Below, one piece after another: positions 10,721-20,550 of a stretch of DNA of 58,507 nt. Position 1 is the first letter of the stretch; each line of letters starts with the position of its first letter. The notes under the pieces are model-generated. The model was given only the letters and a program-made list of their open reading frames with translations, ran no database searches and had not been told where the DNA came from. The DNA is from Chara braunii (Eukaryota; Streptophyta; Charophyceae; Charales; Characeae): positions 387,554-446,060 of the forward strand of contig BFEA01000669.1 of the NCBI GenBank assembly GCA_003427395.1. Reading direction: 5' to 3'. Made by a program: the position numbers and the translations under genes.

Positions 10721-11110
10721 TTTTTTTTTTTTTTTTTTTTTTTTTTNTTTTTTTTGTTGAAACCCCCCACCGGTGTTAGTGATACTGATAAGAGCAGACA
10801 CCACTAGCACCTGGGGAGAGGCTCCATCTATTGGTGGGGAGCATCACCTGCTGGAAAACGGGTCCAGCGTCCAATGTACAAATTGAAATTAGAGTACATC
10901 CGGAGCACAATGTGGGAGCCTGCCAGCATTGATTACCCTGGAGCCCCTGGAGTCCAGGGGATTGACTAACAAGTAGGTTATCGGCAGGAAAACCAAAAGT
11001 ACAGCGGCTGATGCACCCCACGGTGGTACGGCCGCTAACGCATCCTAGCCAGTGACTTAGGCGACGCAGCTGTTTGGTATCGTCAGGAATATTAAGTGAG
11101 AATTCTCGCA
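10721..11110 (-). mobile_element. LINE-A 3' tail copy 2, with stem-loop and poly-A
   Basis: Minus-strand copy ending in a poly-A tract (poly-T at 10721-10755, one unresolved base at 10747). In sense orientation it has a CAATCAATGCTGGCAGGC-like segment (10919-10940), the GACGCTGGACCCGTTTTCCA core (10853-10873), CTCCCCACCAATAGATGGAG, and then a terminal stem-loop (10775-10812). Homology to 34830-35000 covers roughly 180 bp, which ties it to LINE family A. Confidence 0.8.
10775..10812 (-). promoter_or_regulatory. Conserved 3'-terminal stem-loop of LINE-A tail (copy 2)
   Basis: In sense orientation the arms are GTGCTAGTG and CACTAACAC: eight of nine positions pair, and one is C opposite A. The inner segment is CTGCTCTTATCAG. 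Equivalent stem-loops occur in copies 3 and 4 with paired changes. A role in recognition by the LINE reverse transcriptase is inferred by analogy with LINE/SINE pairs that share a 3' hairpin. Confidence 0.6.
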
Positions 11111-11114
11111 ATCA

Positions 11115-12110
11115 CACAAAAGGGAGAGCGCCGGAGCGAGTGTGCCTAACGTTAATTCTATTGAGATAAATTATTCAAAAATATGGTAAGGATATTATAA
11201 TTATTATTTTCTATTTAAACCACCAATACTTCGAAAAGTTGTGCCCGTAAACAAGCCACAATTTTAGGCCCCGTACGGGTCACTACAGGAGTGGCCAAAT
11301 TCATCTGACTAGAATTGTTTCTACTCTTTTTTTTTTTTGTTTGTTTCCGCGGTCGATAGCTGGGCCAATTACACTGGTGGTTTAAGACGACTCCTCTCTT
11401 TCTATGTAAGTTCATTTTTCAAAGCTTAAATATTTCACTAAATTCATAATCCAGTTAAATCCACCTGAATGATGTTAAATCCAGCAATTCTATTTGTTTA
11501 TCCCCATCATCACCGATAGTCGTAAGGAGGACCTAGTTATTTCAACTGACCGCTGCTGGTCATGATGACAGTCAGATGCATCCAGATCAGGCGATGATTC
11601 TACCCAGAATCTCAGATAGATTCAGGAAAGTGCTATTGTTAGAACGCTGTGTTTTCCTAACGGTTTAAAGTACCTGGAGCAACAAAAATACTCACACCAT
11701 TTGTCGCAAGGAATTGACGTGTGGCAAGTCGATGGGACCAAGCTTCAAGCCATTAATCCTTTTTTTGGCTCCAACCTCCAATCCGCTTGATCGTAAGAGT
11801 CATATTCCCCCTGCGGGCCAAGCTTTGTCGAAACGCCAGCAAGGTGTTCTTGTTTTCGTTTTCGCTGGCGCCACCAGCCATTTTGCAGTGGTCGGGTTAC
11901 GCTGCACCTTCAAAAGTTTTCGGATTGAGCTGATCATTGCCTCAAGTTGCTGGGGGCCGTGTGCTGGTGGTCTACACCACCCCATCATCCCCCAACAGCA
12001 GAAGTCGGCTTTCCAGTGAGTCTGGAGCAGTTTAGCGCCCAGTGCATCCAAGGGATTCGGAGGTCGGCGGCAATTTTCAAAAACATAAATAAAAGTGCCA
12101 ACTTTGGTGA
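11115..12110. other. No supported gene
   Basis: AT-rich, mostly unique DNA; short reading frames only. Confidence 0.45.
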
Positions 12111-12114
12111 ACAG

Positions 12115-12240
12115 AAAAAATGAAAATTTAAGGAATGCGCGTTTTCACATTCGGAAGGATGAACACAAAAAGTGAAAATTTAAGGAATGCGGATTTTTCA
12201 CACTCGGAAGGATGACGAGAAAAAAATGAAAATTTAAGGC
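12115..12240. repeat. Tandem repeat GAAAATTTAAGGAATGCG
   Basis: Two full units and one partial unit of about 55 bp, containing TGAAAATTTAAGGAATGCG and CACACTCGGAAGGATGA. Confidence 0.8.
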
Positions 12241-13428
12241 TCGGTTACGCGATCTCCGATCGGAAATGTTTCTGGGAGACAAACTCCGTTGGAGGTCCAG
12301 TGAGGGAGCTGTCCTGAATTTCGGAGAAAACTCATTTTCTCCAAAATAAAAAGTGAGGGCAAAAATAATGGAGAGGGGCTGTGCTAGGGGCTGCGCTACA
12401 CGAGGTGACCCATAAAAAAACATTCAGCTCATTTGGAGCAAGAACAAAACAATTGCAAAACATGGGGAAAACTTGAAAAGGGGTTTTAGGGGGGTGGGTT
12501 CGGGTGCGTGATTGAAATTGGCGCCAGTAAGATAGACCCGTTTGGTTGAAACTGACACAGACATCTTTGGTGATTTTTATCTTTTTCAAATGATCCAAAA
12601 ATTTTGTGCCATTTACCTCATGCGAGGGAGAACCCACAGAATTTATTATTATTATTATTATTATTTTTTAATAAAAGAATTGGGCATACTGTCTCCGGAG
12701 GATATCTCCCCAGTTGTCCGACCAGACAAGTCGGACATCCGGAGGGGTCCCGGATGTCCGCCCTGGTAAGCTAGATTTAACTTTTAAGGTTCCTTAGATC
12801 AGGTCCTGATCTTTCCAGGAAAAAAATATCAGAAAAATGAAAAAATACAATAAAATTGTTTTGAATCTTTCGACAATCAAGTGACATGTCGCGGCGATTT
12901 AGCACATTTTTCATCTCTCCACTGCCATGTGTGGGCCAAAGTGATTTCCACAGGGAAACACATACCAACTTCAGTGATTTTTAAACAATTTTTCAATTTT
13001 TTTTCCACTCAGAAGAACGTGCAAAAAAATCTCAAAACTGGAGAGATGGGGGGGTGGAGGAGAGAGGGGAGAGCGGGTGGAGGAGAGATGTGGGGGCGGA
13101 GGAGAGAGGGGGAGTGGGGTGGAAGGGTTTGTTGTTGGAGTAAAATAGTGGATGGGTATCACAATCATCGTTCTCAATATATGCGATCTCATCCACATCT
13201 CCATCATCATTGTTATGTACACAAGCTATGGGCCTCGCTCCGCTACACAACACTATATGTATCTGGCGGTCATGATTGTCGCGATACATTCAAAAGGTTG
13301 GACTCATCGAAATGCGCCTTGATTCAGAAAGCATCCAAATGCATGTAGACTGTTGCATAATGGAAGGAGGTCCTGTGACTCACAAACACCATCATTATTG
13401 TTGTCTGCTTGTGTATTGTCTTATATGC

Positions 13429-13537
13429 TACCATCTTCACCTGAATAGAACGCCCGGTCATAATAGCCGTATCTGGACTGAAAATTGCACCAAATACTGC
13501 TATAATGACTGGGCATTCTATTCGGGTGAAGATGGTC
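13429..13537. mobile_element. MITE family A, diverged copy 2
   Basis: A 105-bp palindrome (13431-13535). The left end CCATCTTCACCTGAATAGAA and the right end ending GGGTGAAGATGG are inverted; the inner arms GGTCATAATAGC and GCTATAATGAC also pair. The left TA is intact and the right one reads TC. Diverged from copies 1 and 6 but with the same length and layout. Confidence 0.75.
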
Positions 13538-13886
13538 GGCAGCACATCCGGATGTCCGGCCACCCTTTTTCATCTGCATGTATCAATCTGCAGGTTATAT
13601 TTCCGGATAAGGCGTATCGGCCCCAGCGGTGGGCTCAGCGCAAAATAGGGCATCTCTCCTAATAGAAAAATAAACAAAAAGGCATGCCGTGGCCCCCCCC
13701 CTCATGGGCGAACCACATCGCAACAGAATGCGAGACATAACATACAGGGGGAGAGGGAGAGCAGTGGATGGTGGGGCCAGCGGCAGAGCAGACAATCTGA
13801 GACAAAAGAATGTCATCAAGATTGTGTCTCTGCTACTATTTTTTGGCATACAGATTGCGCACACGGCATGCATGGAAAGAGCATGA

Positions 13887-13890
<4 letters not shown>

Positions 13891-13981
<91 letters not shown>
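13891..13981. repeat. (CT)n(CA)n microsatellite
   Basis: About 28 CT units followed by about 17 CA units. Confidence 0.98.
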
Positions 13982-13982
<1 letters not shown>

Positions 13983-14041
13983 TACGTGCCACTAGCAAAT
14001 ACATACGAATGAGCATTGTTAAGAGAACAGACAAATTATAA

Positions 14042-14170
14042 GCTGAAGATCTGAAGTGAAATGAACAGGAGTATGAAGAGGAAGGACAGACACAAAGACT
14101 CAGTATGAACTGAAGATTCTGAAGTGAAATGAACAGGAGTATGAAGATCTGAAGTGAACTGCACAGGAGC
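14042..14170. repeat. Tandem repeat CTGAAGTGAAATGAACAGGA
   Basis: Two close copies of AGTGAAATGAACAGGAGTAT plus a third partial copy. Confidence 0.8.
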
Positions 14171-14441
14171 ATACCTTCCCCTTTACTCTGCCAGCGCAAG
14201 TGGGTCGTTAAGACACACTGGGATGTGAGCAGCTGCCGCTTAACCACAATCAACATGACCAGCCTTGTACGTGCGAGGCCTCCCATGGTAAAAGAGGAGC
14301 TGTTGCCCCAAAGAAACCCCAGCTAAACAAAGTTCTATATGGTTCTATTATGATTGATGTTGTTTGGCATTCTTTCATTGTTGGGTGGCTCAACTCAAAT
14401 CTACTCGTCTGGGTGGAATAGGGGCTGTGTGGCACAAATTT

Positions 14442-14443
<2 letters not shown>

Positions 14444-14513
<70 letters not shown>

Positions 14514-14628
14514 NNNNNNNNNNNNNNNNNNNNNNNNNNNNNNNNNNNNNNNNNNNNNNNNNNNNNNNNNNNNNNNNNNNNNNNNNNNNNNNNNNNNNNN
14601 NNNNNNNNNNNNNNNNNNNNNNNNNNNN
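14444..14628. other. (CA)n, poly-A, then assembly gap
   Basis: CA repeat to 14483, A run to 14513, then 115 unresolved bases (14514-14628). The gap ends at the stem-loop of LINE-A tail copy 3, so the missing bases probably include that copy's poly-A tail. Confidence 0.9.
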
Positions 14629-14718
14629 GTGTTAGTGCTGCTGGTAAGAGCAGACACCACTAACACCTGGGGAGAGGCTCCATCTATTAGTGGGGAGCAT
14701 CACCTGCTGGAAAACGGG
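14629..14718 (-). mobile_element. LINE-A 3' tail copy 3, with perfect stem-loop
   Basis: Sense strand (minus) ends with a stem-loop whose arms GTGTTAGTG and CACTAACAC pair perfectly, with an inner CTGCT/AGCAG stem and a CTTACC loop. The core CTCCCCACTAATAGATGGAG matches copy 2. Homology to the family stops after about 14718, so this copy is short or recombined. Confidence 0.8.
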
Positions 14719-15352
14719 TAGGAACTCGCCAGCTGGATGTATCTTTAGGCAATGTAAGAAGCACGGGCAAGAGCGGCAGGCGCTCGCACAACCACCTGTC
14801 TAGACCTAAGACGGGTACTGACCGGCGTGCGACTGAAAGCTGACAAGACGCAGTGAGGAGTTCTAGAGGTCAGTAGAGACTCGATAGCTGGCTAGCGCGC
14901 AGGCAAAGTAGGGGTGAGACGTAAGGTCCACCAGGGAAGGAAAGCCAGGAAGATCCCCCAAGGACCGGCAATGACCGGCTGGCAGCCCATCTGGTGGTAG
15001 TTATACTCGAACCCTGTGTCACACAGCGCGGAATCTGTCGAAGTGTTGAGAGCAATCCTTCAGAATGGTGGGCACGGCGTCCTGTTTGCGTCGATAAAGA
15101 ATTCCTGAGGTCTGTGCTGGCTGACCTTAAAATGCTGGTTTCCCACCAGCTGTTAGGAGAGCTGTAGTGACAGAGGCGGGAAGGGAATTAGACTGGCAGA
15201 CCCTGATTTAGGTTGAGGTTGGAGCAAGTGGCGCAGACTGTTAAGTATTGAGGTGTAAGTCTAAGTGGTGAGGAGGCGGAGTCAACTTACCTGTGCCAAT
15301 CCGTCATCATGGATGACTACCCGATGTTCTCCTTCTTGGCCATGTCCATGAT

Positions 15353-15642
15353 ATGGGGGCCGCTGATTCATTTCCTTTTCCCCCTGGGGTTCGCCCGAAC
15401 CTTTGGCATGCACGTCATGAGTCGATCCGGGGCGTCCACCCAGCCTTATATACCGCTGAACAGCACGCCGAGATCGTCAAAAGGCTGGAAGAGAAGAGCA
15501 GGGAGAAGGAGGAGAAAAAGAAGAAGGCGGAGGAGCTAATGAAGAGGATGGAAGAAGAAAAGAGAAAGAAAGAGGAGGAGATGAAACGATTGGAGAGGAG
15601 CTGAGGAAGAAGATGGAAGAGGAAGTAAAGGCTATAGACGAA

Positions 15643-15674
<32 letters not shown>

Positions 15675-15921
15675 CAAAAACTTGGGGAGAAGAAGAGGAG
15701 TAAGGCCTGATGGAGCAGAGAGTAGCCAGGCCGGGCAGTTGAGGATCATTCAGCCAGATGATGAGGACTGGGTGGCGAAATTCGGATTCCATACCGAAAT
15801 GCCGTACGAGTCAGAGAAGGAGTGGGAGGAGTTTGCAGCAAGACTGGAGACTGCCGCTGATGGTGAAGAAAAGGACCCACGCTCGCACCCTCACAATATT
15901 CAAGAGGGCCTGGTGGGCTGA
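15353..15921 (+). pseudogene. Charged coiled-coil protein remnant, frameshifted
   Basis: An ATG frame at 15353-15604 (83 codons) turns into an unbroken Lys/Glu/Met coiled coil from about residue 43 (KRLEEKSREKEEKKKKAEEL). A second frame starting at 15613 carries on with a Glu run and then an ordered tail containing IIQPDDEDWVAKFGF and EKEWEEFAARLE, ending at 15921. The frame change near 15604 means the copy is broken unless a short intron lies there. From memory, similar Lys/Glu coiled-coil frames are common in Chara, often in retroelement ORF1-like proteins; that origin is an inference. No nucleic-acid-binding motif is seen. Confidence 0.45.
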
Positions 15922-15929
15922 GGGAACCA

Positions 15930-16820
15930 GTAGCCTGGAGCCTGGCGGGCAAGTTCAGGGTCTGCAGCCCGTTGAGCTGTGTGAGCGGGCCCTCAACTGG
16001 GTGGCTAGGCCCTCCCTGGCTGCCGTGTCACTCATGGCCTCTCGGCCAATGAGTGCGCAGCAATCAGCAAGGCCCACATCGCACGTGAGCGATGGCAACT
16101 GAGAGGCCCTCGCCGCAGATCCTGGGTCTGGACGCGTAGCTACTGGGTACCGGCCACGTCCAGCCAGGAGCCGCCCACGCAGCATTTTCCATAAAGGAAA
16201 GTGCTTGCGGCCAAGCAGAGCATTCCGGCTGGCAGAAGCTGCGTGAGCCCTGCCACTACCAGAGGTCGATCAGGGCGGGTGCTGGTCAGATAAGGACTGA
16301 GCGCACGGGCGCTGGAAGGAGGAGCTTTTCAGGCAGCGCAGCACGTACACGGCCCAGCAGCACCACGGCCATAGCCGGGCCGTACATGCATGGTGGCTGG
16401 AAAGGTGATGGTGGTCTTCTGCGAGGGACAGCCGGCCTGTGGGAGATGGAGGGGATGAGAGAGAGAGAGCGAGGAGAGTCACGTACCTGGCCTGGTGTGT
16501 GTGGAGGTCTGCATGGGCGTCATCTTCATGTACGTCGAGCCGCTGTCGAATTGTTTACTAGTTGCATCATCAGAGTCGGTAGGCTAGTATAGGTGCCGTA
16601 TGATCGTAGTTTGGGCGCTGGGCGTCACATAAGAAACGCGACTGTCACATTGGATGCATTGTTGATGCCGGCAAGTTCGGGGCTGACATTGACATTTGAG
16701 TTCATTGCTTTGCTCTTACTCTGGCGTGTATCTTGGAGCATACTGCTTTCTGTCTGGCACGCGCCTATCTGGTTTTCAATGTGATGTTGCCATTCGGTTT
16801 CTGCGATTCGCTCTCGCTCA
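15930..16820. other. No supported gene
   Basis: GC-rich unassigned sequence directly downstream of the charged remnant; could be its untranslated continuation. Short frames only. Confidence 0.4.
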
Positions 16821-16919
16821 TATTCCTTGCACCTAAGTGGTCCTCAGAATATGAAAATCAAAGGACAAAAAAACAGTCCAAAAAAAGACCAAGGAGGACA
16901 AAATATCATAACTGCAAAA

Positions 16920-17290
16920 TTTGAACCAGCACGTGCACCTGAACCAAAGTTACAGTTACAGTTCGAACCAGGAACACAGCAGCAGCAGAGCCACCGACTG
17001 AACCAGGACGTGCACATGAACCAGGTGCAGCACCTGAACCCGACCCTTGCACCAGAAACAGATACGAATCCCAAGTCACAATCTGGACCAGGGACAGCAG
17101 CAGAACCCGGAATTGAAAAAGGATGCGCGACTGAACCAAGCACAGCACCTGAACCGAACCAGTGCCCGAACCGGACATACGTCCCTAGTCACAGTCCGGA
17201 CCACGAGCAACAGCAGCAGAGCCAAGAACTGAACCAGGAGGCAGGCTTGGACCAAGTGCAGCACCTGAACCCGAACCAGAGATCAAGTCC
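16920..17290 (+). repeat. GAACCAG/ACCTGAACC hexamer-like repeat
   Basis: Repeats of the type GCACCTGAACC and CTGAACCAGGA give a P/E/N/Q-rich frame. Related in style to the GGAACT hexamer arrays at 3880-4435 and 23280-24090. The 245-codon open frame here starts with TTG and is not accepted as a gene. Confidence 0.7.
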
Positions 17291-17426
17291 CTTACGATCA
17301 TGTTTGTTGATATTGGGCCCCCTTTACAACCTGAACCTGGACCAGACGTTCGACCGAAACCAGAAACCGGATCCAATTCATGACTTACAGCTTGATCCAT
17401 CTGCTGCTACTGCTGCCACTGCACAT

Positions 17427-17600
17427 AATAATCATGATGATGATGATGATGATGATGAGGATGATGATGAGGATGATGATGAGGATGACGAGGATGACGA
17501 GGATGATGATGATGACGACGATGATTATGATAATTGTGATGATTATGATGATGATAATTATTAATTACAGTAATTCTGATGATGATTATGATGAGGATGA
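17427..17600 (+). repeat. (GAT/GAC/GAG)n acidic trinucleotide repeat
   Basis: An impure GATGATGAG array that reads as poly-Asp/Glu in one frame and poly-Met/Arg in another. Confidence 0.9.
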
Positions 17601-17833
17601 ACGTCGGCAGGGACGAGCCTTGAAGCCTTCACGTCCACGTGCCAACATAAGTTGGACCAAGGATAATGTGGCACGTGGCATGATGCGCAGCCTTCTGGTC
17701 ATCGTCATCATATTGTTTTATTTTTTCGTCATCATGATGATAGCCGTTCTAGATAAGAGTCGTTGATTGTGGAGGGAAGAAGAAGGAAGGAAGGAGCATG
17801 AAGAGATGGGAAAGGGGAGGGAGAGGGAAAAGG

Positions 17834-17870
17834 AGTAGGAGGAGGAGGAGGAGGAGGAGGAGGAGGTGCA
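17834..17870. repeat. (GGA)n microsatellite
   Basis: About ten GGA units. Confidence 0.9.
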
Positions 17871-18315
17871 AGCGAGGAGATTGAGACGGCCTGTCGTGAC
17901 AGACCAGTGTCGGTTCATCAACATGGCTGCCACGTGGAGTCCCTCCACGCGGCAGGATTGTGCCAACAGCTCAAACTTATCCAGACTCTGATAATAATCA
18001 TTACTAAGCTTATCCAAGTGGTGATTGGTCCACGGGATCTGTGCCATGTCCTGTCTGCCGGGCTCTCTATCTGTTTCCCCTCAACACATGTGATTACGAT
18101 GCAACTGCAAGTGGTCTACGTCTTGGGCTGTCTGGATCTGCATCAGTTTCCACTCCTCGTTCGTCTGATCAGCCTATGTTTCGCCTCCCGCAGCCGCAGA
18201 AGTCGGCGTTCAAAATCCATGCCCCCCAGGATGATTGCTGTGACCATCGGTTCCGGTTCGTTTCTAACAGCCCTCGAACCCGCGACTTCCCCCCCCCTGG
18301 CCCCCCATTAACATC

Positions 18316-18450
18316 CGCTGGGTGTGCTAGAGGTGCTGATAAGAGCAGGCGCCTCTAGCAGTCCGGGCATGGCTCCTGTCTATTGTTATGAGCACAGCAT
18401 CTGCTGGAAAATGGGTCCAGCGTCCCTGATAAAAAAATACATTGTCCCAA
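18316..18450 (-). mobile_element. LINE-A 3' tail copy 4 (end of the LINE fused to the AP2 gene)
   Basis: Sense strand (minus) has the core GACGCTGGACCCATTTTCCA, then a terminal stem-loop whose arms TGCTAGAGG and CCTCTAGCA pair perfectly. It lies just downstream of the LINE-A reading frame (18590-20862, minus), in the same orientation, so it is read as that element's own 3' end. No poly-A remains. Confidence 0.75.
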
Positions 18451-19075
18451 ACATTGAGCAACTGCAGAAGATGAGCAAGTCCTGCTTCTTCAGCCAGTGT
18501 AGGCCGCCTGATCTAAGCTGTAATTCCTAGCAGGTAGACTCTGACTGAGACTTCACTTAGATAACACACCAATTAGGGAGCACTCCGGGGCACGGACCGA
18601 GGGGGGCAGGGGGGCATCCCGTCTCCCAGATCCAACCGTCCCACAGCATTGTCAAAGGTGCTTCCTTTCGCTCTTTCCTCGGTGGCGGGGAAACTTCGCC
18701 GTCCGTACCATGACATTTCCATGATGGTATTGTCCTGTAGAGGAAAGGGGTAAGGAAAATCCTCTGGTGGTCTTAGGGGATAGACCGGCTCGATGCTGGT
18801 CCGATCCTCGAATGCCATGCAACACGCCCTTTGATTTCTCCCGCCCACCCCGTCTCCCCAGTCACCCGACCACTCCCTTAGCCATCCATCCCTCAGCGTC
18901 TCCCCCCAACCATTCCGAACAGAAGTTTACTACCTCCCTTCTGATGTCTGCCCCTCTTCGTGCAGTCTGTCCAGATTCTCCTTAACAGTCGTCCATTTGG
19001 ACAGGATCCCGAACATAACCTGCTGCTTGATCTGCTCTTTCACTTCCTCCCCTTCCATCCGGACATCCTCCCAAG

Positions 19076-19560
19076 CCAGAATACATCTGCACCACCGTAA
19101 AGTCCACAGTACCGCCCTCCCGGCCACCCTGAACACGTTACCTAAGAAAGTGTCCTCTTGACTTTTTGGCCTATAGCCCCCCAGGATGGCTCTCCATTCC
19201 CATGGCCAACACCACCCCCGCGCCATCTTTCTCCAAAGCCAGAATACATCTGCGCCACCACAAAGCCCACAGTACCGCCCTCCTGGCCACCCTGAACATG
19301 TTACCTACAAAAGTGTCCTCTTGGCTTTTCGGCCTATAGCCCCCAAGGATGGTTCTCCATTCCCATGGCCAACAGCACCCCCCCGCCATCTTTCTCCAAA
19401 GCGAGAATACATCTGCACCACCATAAAGCTCACAGTACCGCCCCCCTGGCCACCCTGAACATGTTACCTATGAATGCGTCCTCTTTGGTTTTCCGCCAAT
19501 AGCCCCCCAGGATGGCTCTCCATTCCCATGGCCAACAGCACCTCCCCGTCATCTTTCTCC
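19076..19560. repeat. 163-bp tandem repeat x 3 inside LINE-A remnant
   Basis: AGGATGGCTCTCCATTCCCA recurs at 19183, 19346 (one change) and 19509, an exact 163-bp spacing. Units contain AGAATACATCTGCACCACC. Three copies of one stretch of the LINE C-terminal coding region; 163 is not a multiple of three. Confidence 0.9.
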
Positions 19561-19940
19561 AAATCCAGTCCCACGACCTCCACGTGAAGACTGCCATGGG
19601 ACATTGCAGAAAAAATGCGTTTGATTGTTTCTCCAATTCTCCATGACGGATACATGCACAGACAGCGATCACAACAAGGGGTTACGACGCCTTTTTGTTC
19701 CAGCGTCGTATGATCAATCAACTGGTGGTCGGAAAGCACTATGTGCAATTTGCCATTGCGAAGAAGTTACTTTGGCATGGCCTATTTTTGGTTCACTGGG
19801 AGATTCTTCTTGTTATCTTGGAACCACCTGATTGGTTTGAGGGAGGCGAAGTCCAGGTTTGGATGCCTCGCCCACCGTTCTGTCGCCACCTCCCTCAAGT
19901 TTCTTTTGACTCTAAGCATTCTGTAGGATAATTTGACGTT

Positions 19941-20550
19941 CAGAGGCAGCAGCGACCGCCCTCTTCCGGTGCCCCTGTGCTTTCCATGTGGTTGGGCAGG
20001 TGAGGCCCACTGCCATGTTGCAGGGTCGAGGGGGAGGTCTGCTATCGATCAGTACGGTTGGAACGCCCGCCGCTCCTCCACTTGCCCCAGCACCCTGAAC
20101 CTGTGGGTCGCCTTCTTAAGAGTCCATTCCAAAGGGCCAGGCCTATAATGGAGGCACCCCCCCCCCTCTCCTAGTTTATAAACTTCTATGAGGGCGCCCT
20201 CTTTTCTTGTCGCACCAACCGACCCTCCCTACCTCACCCCTTAGGTGGCAGTGACCGCCCTCTGCCCGTGCCCCTGTGCTTTCCCGGTGGTGGGCCAGGT
20301 GAGGCCCACTGCCACGTTGCAGGGTCGAGGGGGAGGTCTGTGATCGATCAGTATGGTTGGAACGCCCGCAGCTCCTCCACTTGCCCCAGCCCCCTGAACC
20401 TGTGGGTCACCTTCTTAAGAGTCCATTCCAAAGGGCCAGGTCTACAATGGAGGCGCCCCCCCCCTCCTAGTGTATAAACTTCTATGAGGGCGCCCTCTTT
20501 TCTTGTCACACCACCCCACCCTTCCTACCTCGCCCCTTATCTTAATCCAG
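19941..20550. repeat. About 305-bp tandem duplication
   Basis: Two adjacent units (about 19941-20245 and 20246-20550) share GCAGGGTCGAGGGGGAGGTC, CAAAGGGCCAGG and TATGAGGGCGCCCTCTTTTC, with roughly 90 percent or better identity by eye. The AP2-LINE reading frame ends inside the second unit. Confidence 0.9.

Noticed and set aside
16827-17564. 245-codon frame ending in poly-Asp/Glu
   Set aside because: It begins with TTG, consists of hexamer-like and GAT repeats, and has no ordered region.
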